Source of the DNA: Saccharofermentans sp.
GTDB lineage: Bacteria > Bacillota_A > Clostridia > Saccharofermentanales > Saccharofermentanaceae
NCBI GenBank assembly: GCA_024695565.1
Contig: JAILHX010000109.1
Location: 1-34,629 of the forward strand
Direction of reading: 5' to 3'
DNA length: 34,629 nucleotides
Shown here: piece after piece, positions 1 to 7,682 of the stretch
How the letters are laid out: each line of letters starts with the position of its first letter
Position numbering within the stretch: the first letter of the stretch is position 1
Notes under the pieces: generated by a model
The model's input: only the letters and a program-made list of their open reading frames with translations
Told to the model about the DNA's origin: nothing
Databases searched by the model: none
Made by a program: the position numbers and the translations under genes

Positions 1-1251
1 GGATACAGATTCATGGAGATTCGGAACCATATATTCATCTTCAAGACCGATCTTTGCAGAGTTGATGGAGCTCTCGAGAAGTTCTCCGTCCTGATGGCAG
101 CTGAACATCTTGAAGACATAGTATGTAGGTGTCTTGATCATCTTATCGCCTTCAGTCAGGATAACAGCCTGAAGAACGTTTACAAGCTGCGCGATATTTG
201 CCATCTTGACGCGCTTGCAGTGCTTGTTAAAGATATTGAGGTTAATGCAGGCGATAAGCGCATCCCTGATCGTATTCTGCTGATAGAGGAAGCCGGGGTT
301 GGTTCCTTCTTCAACGTCATACCATGTGCCCCACTCGTCTACCATGAGACCGATCCTGCAGTCAGGGTCATATCTGTCCATGATGGCAGAATGCTTCTCG
401 ATGAATTCTTCCATGCAGAAGGTCTTGGCAAGAGTCATGTACCATTCTTTGTCATTGAATCCTGTGGCACTTCCCTTGTGATCCCAATCGTAAGGAAGCG
501 TGTAGTAATGGAGTGTGAGTCCATCCATGTAACCGAAGTTCTGAGGGAATGAACCCTGCTGTCTGAAGCACTCGTGAAGCATCGTCTCAGTCCAGTTATA
601 GTCCTTATCCGTAGGACCTACCGCAATCTTCTTGATCTTCTTGTCGGGATTGTACTGCTTTACAAAAGACTGATAGTGCTTATAGAGGTTTGCGTAGTAC
701 TCAGGAACCATGTTGCCTCCGCAGCCCCATGTCTCGTTGCCTACTGCGAAGTAATCTACTGTCCAGGGCTTCTCCCTGCCGTTAGCTCTTCTTAAGTCAG
801 CCATGGGTGACACGCCGTCGAAGGTCATATACTCGACCCACTCGCTCATCTCTCTGACAGTACCGCTTCCGACATTACCGTTTACGTATGTCTTGCAGCC
901 AAGCTGTTCTGCAAGTTCCATGAACTCGTGTGTACCGAAGCTGTTATCTTCGGTAACGCCGCCCCAGTTGGTGTTGATCATCTTCTTTCTGGATTCCTTG
1001 GGACCGATGCCGTCCTTCCAGTGATACTCATCAGCAAAGCATCCGCCCGGCCAGCGGAGAACCGGTATCTTCATCTCCTTCAAGGCTTCAACAACGTCGT
1101 TACGCATTCCGTTCGTATTGGGGATATCGGAATTCTCGCCAACGTAAACACCTTCATAAATGCATCTTCCGAGATGCTCAGAGAAGTGTCCCTGGATCTC
1201 AGGATTGATGTGACCTAATTCCTTACCGGTATTGATGAACAGATTGTACAT
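1..1251 (-). CDS. Alpha-L-arabinofuranosidase, GH51 (3' end beyond window)
   Basis: Glycoside hydrolase that removes terminal arabinofuranosyl residues from arabinoxylan, arabinan or their oligosaccharides. 417 codons are visible in one open frame; the C-terminus lies off the left edge (family members are about 500 residues). The catalytic acid/base is E173 in a GNETWG motif and the likely nucleophile is E306 in MVDEWG, both typical of GH51. The N-terminus starts directly with the catalytic barrel ([13 protein letters not shown]) and has no signal peptide, so the enzyme is probably cytoplasmic and acts on imported oligosaccharides. The ATG is preceded by a GAGGT ribosome binding site that overlaps the end of the upstream gene, which stops 11 bp before, so the two are probably co-transcribed. 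Confidence 0.93.
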   Translation of the reverse strand, partial: MYNLFINTGKELGHINPEIQGHFSEHLGRCIYEGVYVGENSDIPNTNGMRNDVVEALKEMKIPVLRWPGGCFADEYHWKDGIGPKESRKKMINTNWGGVTEDNSFGTHEFMELAEQLGCKTYVNGNVGSGTVREMSEWVEYMTFDGVSPMADLRRANGREKPWTVDYFAVGNETWGCGGNMVPEYYANLYKHYQSFVKQYNPDKKIKKIAVGPTDKDYNWTETMLHECFRQQGSFPQNFGYMDGLTLHYYTLPYDWDHKGSATGFNDKEWYMTLAKTFCMEEFIEKHSAIMDRYDPDCRIGLMVDEWGTWYDVEEGTNPGFLYQQNTIRDALIACINLNIFNKHCKRVKMANIAQLVNVLQAVILTEGDKMIKTPTYYVFKMFSCHQDGELLESSINSAKIGLEDEYMVPNLHESVS

Positions 1252-1262
1252 ATTGACCTCGC

Positions 1263-2594
1263 TTATTCTTTATTCTCAGGATTATCATTTTCGGGTCCTG
1301 CATAGACAGGAACATCTCCCATTATAACAACAGGATCGTTATTAGTATCTATGGGAGACACCTTTTTCTTTCTTTTCGACAGGATAACAAAAACGACTAT
1401 TGCTATCACGAACAAAACAACGAAAACGCATGTAATAACAACAGCACGCAGGATACGGTGAGCATTCTGCACGGGTGTTCCCGTAACGCCCTCATCCTTA
1501 TTGTCGAAAACTATCTCCACAACGTCTTTTACGAACTGCTTTCTGACAAGAGGATCAACATCGTTGGCAATAATAACGGCATTGCTGGTTTCTTCATCAG
1601 CAATACATATAATGACTATCTGGTCTTCAGATACAAAATACCTGTAGTAACCGGAGATTTCATAAGCATCGGTATATGTGTAATACTTTCCGAGCAGAGC
1701 ATTAATAGAGTCTTCTTCCAAGAAAATGCTCGGGTTGCCTGCTCTGGCTGGAGATATAAAGCCAAGAGCAATATAGAGCTCAGATGTAAAAGTCTTCCGG
1801 TCAGGATCATATATGTGGATATAAGGGGAATTATATTCTTCAAGCAACAGTTTTTTGAGAGATGTGCCTGTCTCATCCTTGATCAGGTCCAACATCTTAT
1901 CATAGTTATTCGTAAGATCCTTCTCGCTTATATCGCCTTCCTCGTAAAGCTCGTACATTATGGCTTCACCAAGTATCTGATAGTAAATATCTTCGTCATA
2001 ACAATCTTCATAGGAATACAGCTGTTCCATGCTGTCACCATAGAAGAACTGATCTGCCATATTTTCAGATATATTTCCATAAAAACTGCCAGATGTAACA
2101 CCATAAGTGTCAAACGTCGTCTGAAGCGACCTGTTTACAACATAGGCATCATCATCATCCATGAGGATCTGGGTACTCCATATCAACTGCCAGCAAGGCA
2201 AAGTGTATACATTGCTAAAGATGACATCATATTGTTTAGCCTTCTTATCGTCAGGATACTTTATCTCGATCATCGTTTGGGCAACAGAAGAACCATCAAC
2301 TTCTTTGATATAGCCCATGTCTTCACATATCTCAAAGTTTTCAGGATTTATGCACGCTAATCTCAAAAACTCTCCATAGGTGATCTCAATTTCATCAGTA
2401 GAAGTCTCGAGATAATATTTGCCCTTATCTTCATATACCATTCTTTGCGGCTTATCGCGGTCAGGACCATACATCGCCAGATATTCAGGTACGGGAAACT
2501 GGGGCTTATTCGGTGCCACAGTAAAAATCCCGACGAGCATGGAAGCAACGTATGCCACAACCAATCCAAGTACGACAAACAATTTTACTTTCAT
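1263..2594 (-). CDS. Orphan protein with two membrane segments and a large outer domain
   Basis: I do not recognise this 443-residue protein. A hydrophobic segment at about residues 4-26 looks like an uncleaved signal anchor. A second segment at about 383-405 is followed by a basic SKRKKK stop-transfer motif and an acidic, Asn/Pro-rich tail. Between them is a domain of about 355 residues, rich in Tyr, Asp and Glu, that should lie outside the cell. The ATG has a good AAGGGGAG ribosome binding site and its own extended -10 promoter upstream. It sits between a lipoprotein gene and the GH51 gene on the same strand. A role in binding or sensing at the cell surface is possible but is only inferred from position. 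Confidence 0.8.
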   Translation of the reverse strand: MKVKLFVVLGLVVAYVASMLVGIFTVAPNKPQFPVPEYLAMYGPDRDKPQRMVYEDKGKYYLETSTDEIEITYGEFLRLACINPENFEICEDMGYIKEVDGSSVAQTMIEIKYPDDKKAKQYDVIFSNVYTLPCWQLIWSTQILMDDDDAYVVNRSLQTTFDTYGVTSGSFYGNISENMADQFFYGDSMEQLYSYEDCYDEDIYYQILGEAIMYELYEEGDISEKDLTNNYDKMLDLIKDETGTSLKKLLLEEYNSPYIHIYDPDRKTFTSELYIALGFISPARAGNPSIFLEEDSINALLGKYYTYTDAYEISGYYRYFVSEDQIVIICIADEETSNAVIIANDVDPLVRKQFVKDVVEIVFDNKDEGVTGTPVQNAHRILRAVVITCVFVVLFVIAIVVFVILSKRKKKVSPIDTNNDPVVIMGDVPVYAGPENDNPENKE

Positions 2595-2630
2595 AATAAT
2601 CTCCCCTTATACTGATTCAATTAAAAATCA

Positions 2631-2639
2631 ATTATATCA
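2631..2639 (-). promoter_or_regulatory. Extended -10 promoter (TGATATAAT) of the orphan membrane protein gene
   Basis: A perfect TATAAT (2631-2636) with an upstream TG at the extended -10 position lies in the AT-rich gap between the lipoprotein stop and the start at 2594. I see no good -35. Transcription would begin near 2624, leaving a leader of about 30 nt that carries the ribosome binding site. Confidence 0.5.
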
Positions 2640-2676
2640 GAGATTTATGAATTAACTGAATAGCAAATCCCAATAA

Positions 2677-3909
2677 TTACCTGTAACCGTAGTAAAGTTC
2701 AGGAGAAGTATAAGGGGCCTTGATCTTGCCATAGGCAATTACATTGCCTGCATTGCCGCTTGCAGAAACATTCAGGAAATCAGCCTTTGTACTGATGTCG
2801 CCCGTTGACTGGTCCAAAGCATATTCCAGTTCATTCGGAGTTTCCTTCAGTGCAATTATGCAGACCTCAAAGTCATGTGTTCCCGGCGGATAAGGTCCGA
2901 CGTAATCTTCTGCATCGGTATAAGCTCCGTAATCCAAGTGGGTGACATCGACTATCTCATACCAGAAAAGCCAGTTATTGGTTGACACATCCATCATAAT
3001 TACCGCATAGCAGCTGGCGCCATCAACAGCCGCCCAGGTAAGCTCAGGGGAGTTATTTCCTTCCATATAGCCGATCTCAGTAATCCATTCTCCGTCAACT
3101 ATGCTCTCGGATGTGATGTCAATTGCGGGAAGACTGTCCAGATAGACCTTGGTCCCGTCTATCTCTGCGCCCATTGCTACATCGTAGTCAAGTTCAGGAA
3201 TCTGCACTGCATCCATACCAAAGCATATCGTAATGGCCTCACCTGCCGCGTCAAAATCAAAATACAGTTTGCCTGAATCCGTAACGGCGCCGCCTGTAAT
3301 GTTGAGTTTTTTATCTGTTATTTCGGATCCGTTTACCAATGAGAGCTTTGCTGAAGTCCCCGCCATTACAAAGCGGCGTTCTGTTGAGGTGTAGTCACCA
3401 TTTTCGAGATTAAATGAGAAAAGGCCCATATTCTTAAGGATCTTGATATAGAGCGTTCCTGAAGAAGCCTCTTCTCCCATCAGCTTATTTATTGTCTCCT
3501 GGTCAAGTGAATCGCACTTCCAGCAAGTGCCTCTGATTATCGTGTTGTCCACTTCGCAAGCAGTTATAGTATCTTCAAGAAGATCCCACGCTCCGGTCTC
3601 CCTGTTAAAGTAATAGACCGAATTCTTGGATACAGTCTGGGGAAGCACACCGTCCAGATCACCTGCCTGATAATTGAGACTTACTGTATCTCTTGCGATG
3701 TACTGTCCGCCAAACTCAGAATCTGTAACAGATTCGAAGTTATGTGATGTTATCTGTACGCCTGTAGCGCCTTGAGCGGTCAATGCTTCAATGATCCTGC
3801 TGTCTTCTATTCCCGTCTCAGGGGCCTTTGCCTGCGTAGTACAGCCGGTCATTATTCCGAGCAAAACACTGACTGTTATAAGTCCTGATATAAGCCGTTT
3901 ATTAAGCAT
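2677..3909 (-). CDS. Lipoprotein with C-terminal PEBP-like (YbhB/YbcL) domain
   Basis: 410 residues. The N-terminus has a lysine/arginine start, a hydrophobic core and a lipobox ending in MTGC with C23 as the lipidated cysteine, so the protein should be anchored on the outer face of the membrane. The last 150 or so residues carry hallmarks of the phosphatidylethanolamine-binding protein / Raf kinase inhibitor-like fold: a SPELTWAAV segment, a W-x-W type segment and the GPYPPGTHDFEV loop, which matches the family's GPxPPxGTH motif. Residues about 30-255 are not recognised. The usual DPDxP ligand motif is altered to a MDVST-like sequence, so ligand binding may differ. The gene follows an araC-type regulator and precedes a membrane protein and a GH51 gene. 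The fold call rests on motif reading only. Confidence 0.75.
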   Translation of the reverse strand: MLNKRLISGLITVSVLLGIMTGCTTQAKAPETGIEDSRIIEALTAQGATGVQITSHNFESVTDSEFGGQYIARDTVSLNYQAGDLDGVLPQTVSKNSVYYFNRETGAWDLLEDTITACEVDNTIIRGTCWKCDSLDQETINKLMGEEASSGTLYIKILKNMGLFSFNLENGDYTSTERRFVMAGTSAKLSLVNGSEITDKKLNITGGAVTDSGKLYFDFDAAGEAITICFGMDAVQIPELDYDVAMGAEIDGTKVYLDSLPAIDITSESIVDGEWITEIGYMEGNNSPELTWAAVDGASCYAVIMMDVSTNNWLFWYEIVDVTHLDYGAYTDAEDYVGPYPPGTHDFEVCIIALKETPNELEYALDQSTGDISTKADFLNVSASGNAGNVIAYGKIKAPYTSPELYYGYR

Positions 3910-3914
3910 AATAA

Positions 3915-3963
3915 AACCTCCCTAGAAGCAGACTATCCTGATTTAAGTCTACTTCGGGAGGTT
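3915..3963 (-). promoter_or_regulatory. Hairpin that covers the ribosome binding site of the PEBP-like lipoprotein gene
   Basis: An inverted repeat AACCTCCC / GGGAGGTT (3956-3963 and 3915-3922) forms the base of a stem that continues inward with GAAG-AGACT / AGTCT-CTTC. The 3' arm contains the GGGAGG ribosome binding site of the gene starting at 3909. It is followed by TTTTATTAT, so it can also be read as an intrinsic terminator for the upstream araC-type gene. The same element could therefore limit both read-through and translation. Confidence 0.65.
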
Positions 3964-4012
3964 AATTCAGGTTAGAAATATACTCATCGATAATAGTAAT
4001 ATCTGCACAACG

Positions 4013-4906
4013 TCAGGATTTTCTGTACCTGGAAGGAGTTATTCCGACGTTCTCTTTGAAGACCTTGGTAAAGTAATTAGGATCCGGATATCCGACCCTG
4101 TCTCCGATCTCGCCTATAGGGAGTTCCGTCTTAGTAAGCAGGATCTTTGCCAGATCAAGCCTTAAGTTAAGAAGATACCCCAGGCACGTCATTGAAGTCT
4201 GCTTCATGAAGATATCATTCAGCTTGTTTCTATTGATCGCAAACTCTTTGGTAATCGTTGCGAGAGAGATGCTCTCACCCAAATGAAGTTCAAGATATTC
4301 AGCAATCTTCGAGAACTGTTCCTTATCAGAATCTTCAGAGTATTCATCTTCCGGATCGACGAGGTAATAGGAATAAACAATAATATGAAGGATCTCCATC
4401 AGGAAAGACCTGCTTCTGCAAGGCCAGAATCCGTCTCTCTGCGCTTTAAGCTGATTGTCCATTGAGTTAAAGAGAAGCTTTATCTGCTTAAGCGCATTTG
4501 CAGGAAGAGGAATCACGCACTTGTTCTCGTCGCTCAAAAAGACTCTGATGAGAAAGTAATCCTGATATATTACCTGTCCGACAGTCTCATCGAATTCTCC
4601 GGAATCGATCCTCTCATACGTGAATTCGTCTCTGATAGCCGAGGGTTTGAAGAAGATGATGTCTGCCTTAACGGATTTGACGGTCTTATAGCAGATATTG
4701 TCTTTCTGACTCAGCATTATAAGCGCCGGCGCCTTGACTTCACCCTCATAAAGGTCAGTCTTCACATCAAGAACACCCTTCTCAAGGATAATTATCTTAT
4801 AAGTAGTCTCATCATTTATATATTCAGGCAGAGAATCGTAAGCAGAACTGTAAATGTCTACTATCCTGTCCCAGCCATCCCAATGGCACTCAGTGCAGAG
4901 CTTCAT
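4013..4906 (-). CDS. AraC-family transcriptional regulator
   Basis: 297-residue regulator. The N-terminal part (about 1-180) resembles a cupin-like sensing domain. The C-terminal 100 residues form the two helix-turn-helix AraC DNA-binding domain, with a first helix-turn-helix near SLATITKEFAINRNKL and the conserved second one in IGEIGDRVGYPDPNYFTKVF followed by GITPSRYR. Regulators of this kind commonly control sugar use genes. Here the downstream lipoprotein, membrane protein and GH51 genes on the same strand are candidate targets, though that is inference. A GAGGT ribosome binding site precedes the ATG. A consensus-like promoter upstream overlaps a perfect inverted repeat, which suggests self-regulation. 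Confidence 0.93.
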   Translation of the reverse strand: MKLCTECHWDGWDRIVDIYSSAYDSLPEYINDETTYKIIILEKGVLDVKTDLYEGEVKAPALIMLSQKDNICYKTVKSVKADIIFFKPSAIRDEFTYERIDSGEFDETVGQVIYQDYFLIRVFLSDENKCVIPLPANALKQIKLLFNSMDNQLKAQRDGFWPCRSRSFLMEILHIIVYSYYLVDPEDEYSEDSDKEQFSKIAEYLELHLGESISLATITKEFAINRNKLNDIFMKQTSMTCLGYLLNLRLDLAKILLTKTELPIGEIGDRVGYPDPNYFTKVFKENVGITPSRYRKS

Positions 4907-4918
4907 CTGAATTACCTC

Positions 4919-4967
4919 ATAATTAGTATTCTGTGCTAATTATCCTATTAACGTCTATCTATGGCAA
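4919..4967 (-). promoter_or_regulatory. Promoter of the araC-type gene with overlapping 8-bp inverted repeat operator
   Basis: A -35 TTGCCA (4962-4967), 17-bp spacer and -10 GATAAT (4939-4944) predict a start near 4932. A perfect inverted repeat ATAATTAG / CTAATTAT with a 9-bp spacer (4919-4926 and 4936-4943) overlaps the -10 and the start site. One arm lies upstream of the predicted transcript, so it cannot be an RNA hairpin and is better explained as a protein-binding operator. Confidence 0.55.
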
Positions 4968-4984
4968 ATTGCTCAAGACAATGT

Positions 4985-5078
4985 TTCTGTATTAAATCGC
5001 GAAAAAAGTATGCAAAAAATACAGAAAAACGGGAATCTCTGTATTTTTCGAGGCGGTTTTCGCGAAAAAAATACAGAA
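4985..5078. repeat. 94-bp structured dispersed repeat, copy 1
   Basis: Bounded by perfect 9-bp terminal inverted repeats TTCTGTATT and AATACAGAA. It contains four alternating complementary blocks: CTGTATT (4987-4993), AATACAG (5018-5024), CTGTATT (5039-5045) and AATACAG (5070-5076). An inner stem of 11 bp (AAAAATACAGA / TCTGTATTTTT) is perfect. A second copy of exactly the same length lies at 33646-33739 in the same orientation. Each copy sits just past the terminator of a minus-strand gene. Confidence 0.85.
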
Positions 5079-5085
5079 GCAAATA

Positions 5086-5114
5086 TAAACCCTGCTGCAT
5101 AAAACAACAGGGTT
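5086..5114 (-). terminator. Terminator-like hairpin downstream of tRNA-Leu
   Basis: Inverted repeat AACCCTG / CAGGGTT, extended by imperfect CTG/CAG pairing, lies 13 bp past the tRNA 3' end. On the minus strand it is followed by a short TA-rich tract. The tail is weak for an intrinsic terminator, but the position fits. Confidence 0.55.
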
Positions 5115-5126
5115 CATCAAGATAAT

Positions 5127-5213
5127 TGGTGCAGATGGCGGGACTTGAACCCGCACGAGATTGCTCCCACTAGCACCTGAAGCTAGCGCGTCTGCCAATT
5201 CCACCACATCTGC
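5127..5213 (-). tRNA. tRNA-Leu (anticodon CAG)
   Basis: The 7-bp acceptor stem GCAGATG / CATCTGC pairs perfectly, with discriminator A and an encoded CCA at 5127-5129. The anticodon arm is CTAGC-TTCAGGT-GCTAG, giving anticodon CAG (reads CUG). The long variable arm and the TGG-AATTGGCAGACGC D-arm are typical of a class II leucine tRNA. The T-arm GTTCAAGTC is present. Confidence 0.96.
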
Positions 5214-5224
5214 GTGCGGGTTAA

Positions 5225-5253
5225 ATTTTATAACAAGCGCTTTGATTTTTCAA
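5225..5253 (-). promoter_or_regulatory. Promoter of tRNA-Leu
   Basis: -35 TTGAAA (5248-5253), exactly 17 bp, then -10 TAAAAT (5225-5230). The predicted start is near 5218, about 5 nt before the mature tRNA 5' end. Confidence 0.6.
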
Positions 5254-5278
5254 TAACTGCCGAAGGTCATAATGTCCT

Positions 5279-5306
5279 TTGAAGTAAAGCACACTAATAT
5301 TATAAT
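5279..5306 (+). promoter_or_regulatory. Promoter of the helicase gene, predicted leaderless transcript
   Basis: -35 TTGAAG (5279-5284), 16-bp spacer and a perfect TATAAT (5301-5306). The start predicted 7 nt after the -10 is position 5313, the A of the ATG. No ribosome binding site lies between the -10 and the ATG. Confidence 0.55.
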
Positions 5307-5312
5307 CGTCCT

Positions 5313-7682
5313 ATGAACAGTATCAGTGTCTCCGTTACAGATCTCGCCTCATATGTATCACGCCGTGGCAACCTCGCCGGCGGTTCTTACGGGTCTGTGT
5401 CCGGTGCCGAAGGAACGAAGCTCCATCAGAGGGTTTTCGCAGACCTGAAGAAGGCATACGGTGACATTGTCATCACTGAAGAGGCGCTTATCTACGATTA
5501 CATATCTGAATCAGGCCTGGTCCTGTCTGTCAACGGCAGGTTTGATGCCATGATGCTAAGGCCCGGCAAGGCGCCCATGCTGTTTGAGATCAAGTCGTTT
5601 AACTCGACCAAGGAGAGCTTTGAGGCGCTCGTCCGCCCTGAACACGTTACACAGCTTAAGCTCTATGGATCTATGTATCTGCTTACCAATTCCGATGTCC
5701 TTGATATCAGTCTGACACTGCGCTATGTGTCGATAACGTCACTCGAGAGCTTCGAGAACACTTATTCGATGTCCTACGAAGAGGCTGAGAAATACTGGGA
5801 AGAGATCTGCTCTGAGTACTGTACCTTCGCGCAGACCCTTCTGGACTACCATAACAGCCTTATGGATACTGTATCGCTGATCAGGTTCCCGTTCGAATCG
5901 ATAAGACCCGGTCAGAAGGAATTCATGAAGAAGGCTTTGCTGGCGCTCAATTCACAGGAAGCTTTCTTTGTTGAGGCGCCTACGGGAATCGGCAAGACAG
6001 TATCAGTCCTCTATCCTGCCGTTAAGGGCCTTGTTAAGAACAGATACGACAAGATCTTCTATCTGACGGCTAAGGAAGCTACAAGAGGCGTTGCCGAAGC
6101 CACTCTGAATGCCATGAGAAGATCGGGACTTATCATCAGATCAATCACTTTGAGATCAAAAGAGAAGATGTGTCCTTACGGCACTGAGTGTGATGCCAAG
6201 TTCTGCCCGCTCGCCAAAGACTACTACGGCAAGCTCAAGGCTGCCCTGACAGAATCACTTGTTCTCGATGAGATAACTCCTGAGAAGATAACAGAGATCG
6301 CACTAAGACACGGCATCTGCCCTCACGAGTTCATGATAGACACGATGAATTACTGTACGGTCATCATTGGCGATTACAATCACGTCTTCAGTCCGAGAGT
6401 GTCGCTCATAGAGAAAGAACCCGGCAATCAGAGGATCGCGGTCCTTGTCGATGAGGCCCACAACATGATAGACAGAGGGCGTGAGATGTTCTCTGCTTCG
6501 TTCTCCCTAAGTCTAATAAACGAGATGATCAATGATTTCAAAGGGCGCGACACGAAGATAGAGACGATGATCCACCAGCTGCGCAATTACTTCGTTAACA
6601 TCGGCACGTGTTTTGATTCATCCAGTTCCTGCTTTAAGCTCATGGAAGAAGCAGACGAGCGCAAGGTCTTAATGACCGAGAACTGGGAAGCCATGAAGCA
6701 GCCTCCGAGGCAGCTCTACGCCAAACTGTGGTATACGATCAGAAGGCTCTCGCCTATCATCGATAATCTTGAGCAGGGTCAATGCAGGAAGACTGCGGTC
6801 AAGTTCTTCTTCGAAGCCAGGTATTTCCTGACGGTATTGGAGCACTATTTTGACAGCGCTTACATCACAACGGCTTCACGTGAGAACGGGGATATAACGC
6901 TGACATTAGACTGCCTCGACTGCGCATCCAAACTGGATTCGATAATCAAGGACAGAATGTCGGTCATATTCTTCTCTGCTACATTTACGCCTTACGAGTA
7001 TTACCGCAACTGCCTGGTCGGACCTGACTGTGATTATTCCTCATTCTTAAGACTGCCCTCGCCCTTCCCGCCCGAGAATCTCGAGATCATGATCGACTCT
7101 GATATATCGACGACATATAAGAACCGTTCAATGACCCAGAACGAACTCGCTGAGAAGATATTTGAATGTCTCAAGGATATAAAGGGCAACCACATGGTAT
7201 TCTTCCCTTCTTTTGAGTACATGAACCAGATAATGCCGAAGATCAAACAGGAACTTGATGCTTACGGCAGAAAAGACTATAAGATCATCTCCCAGATCGC
7301 AGAGATGAACAGTATAGAGAAGGAAGATTACCTAAGCGCGTTTACCGAACCTTATGACGGCCTTCTAATCGGCGCCGCTGTACTGGGCGGACACTTCGGA
7401 GAAGGAATAGACCTCGTAGGAGACAGGCTTACAGGCGTTGTTATCGTTGGCGTAGGTCTTCCCAAGATCACGCCGGAACGTCAGATCTTAAGCAACTATT
7501 ACTCAGAGAAATTCGGTGACGGTTTTGCATTCGCATACAGATTCCCGGGCTGGCAGAAGGTCCTTCAGGCCGTCGGAAGAGTTATCCGCACAGAAACAGA
7601 CACAGGTTTTGCGCTCCTCATAGATGAGAGGCTGGCAAAACCTGAGTATATAATGCTGTATCCTGATCACTGGAAGATCTGA
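5313..7682 (+). CDS. PD-(D/E)XK nuclease fused to DinG/XPD-like Fe-S helicase
   Basis: 789-residue superfamily 2 helicase for DNA repair or processing. The N-terminal 140 residues carry PD-(D/E)XK nuclease motifs: H38, D78 in GRFDAM, E92-x-K94 in FEIKS, and a RecB-like QLKLYG motif. The helicase core has Walker A at 221-229 (EAPTGIGKT), DEAH at 380-383 and a C-terminal QAVGRVIR motif VI. Four cysteines (C287, C293, C298, C336) between Walker A and the DEAH box fit the Fe-S cluster site of DinG/XPD/Rad3 helicases. This nuclease-helicase architecture is known in Firmicutes, but the exact substrate is unclear. The gene is monocistronic and overlaps the convergent xylanase gene by 16 bp. It has no visible ribosome binding site. 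Confidence 0.92.
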   Translation: MNSISVSVTDLASYVSRRGNLAGGSYGSVSGAEGTKLHQRVFADLKKAYGDIVITEEALIYDYISESGLVLSVNGRFDAMMLRPGKAPMLFEIKSFNSTKESFEALVRPEHVTQLKLYGSMYLLTNSDVLDISLTLRYVSITSLESFENTYSMSYEEAEKYWEEICSEYCTFAQTLLDYHNSLMDTVSLIRFPFESIRPGQKEFMKKALLALNSQEAFFVEAPTGIGKTVSVLYPAVKGLVKNRYDKIFYLTAKEATRGVAEATLNAMRRSGLIIRSITLRSKEKMCPYGTECDAKFCPLAKDYYGKLKAALTESLVLDEITPEKITEIALRHGICPHEFMIDTMNYCTVIIGDYNHVFSPRVSLIEKEPGNQRIAVLVDEAHNMIDRGREMFSASFSLSLINEMINDFKGRDTKIETMIHQLRNYFVNIGTCFDSSSSCFKLMEEADERKVLMTENWEAMKQPPRQLYAKLWYTIRRLSPIIDNLEQGQCRKTAVKFFFEARYFLTVLEHYFDSAYITTASRENGDITLTLDCLDCASKLDSIIKDRMSVIFFSATFTPYEYYRNCLVGPDCDYSSFLRLPSPFPPENLEIMIDSDISTTYKNRSMTQNELAEKIFECLKDIKGNHMVFFPSFEYMNQIMPKIKQELDAYGRKDYKIISQIAEMNSIEKEDYLSAFTEPYDGLLIGAAVLGGHFGEGIDLVGDRLTGVVIVGVGLPKITPERQILSNYYSEKFGDGFAFAYRFPGWQKVLQAVGRVIRTETDTGFALLIDERLAKPEYIMLYPDHWKI

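Noticed and set aside
13..552. 179-codon plus-strand frame at the left edge
   Set aside because: It is antisense to the GH51 gene, which carries clear catalytic motifs in its own frame.
1458..2360. A 300-codon open frame on the plus strand
   Set aside because: It lies wholly antisense to the orphan membrane protein gene, has no ribosome binding site and has an odd isoleucine-rich composition with no recognisable domain.
4985..5078. Insertion sequence with transposase
   Set aside because: The element is only 94 bp and no transposase frame is present. A transposon-derived miniature element remains possible but unproven.
4992..5207. 71-codon frame covering the tRNA-Leu region
   Set aside because: It is an antisense or same-strand shadow of the tRNA and the 94-bp repeat. 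Frames like VELADALASGASGSNLVRVQ are typical read-throughs of tRNA-Leu.
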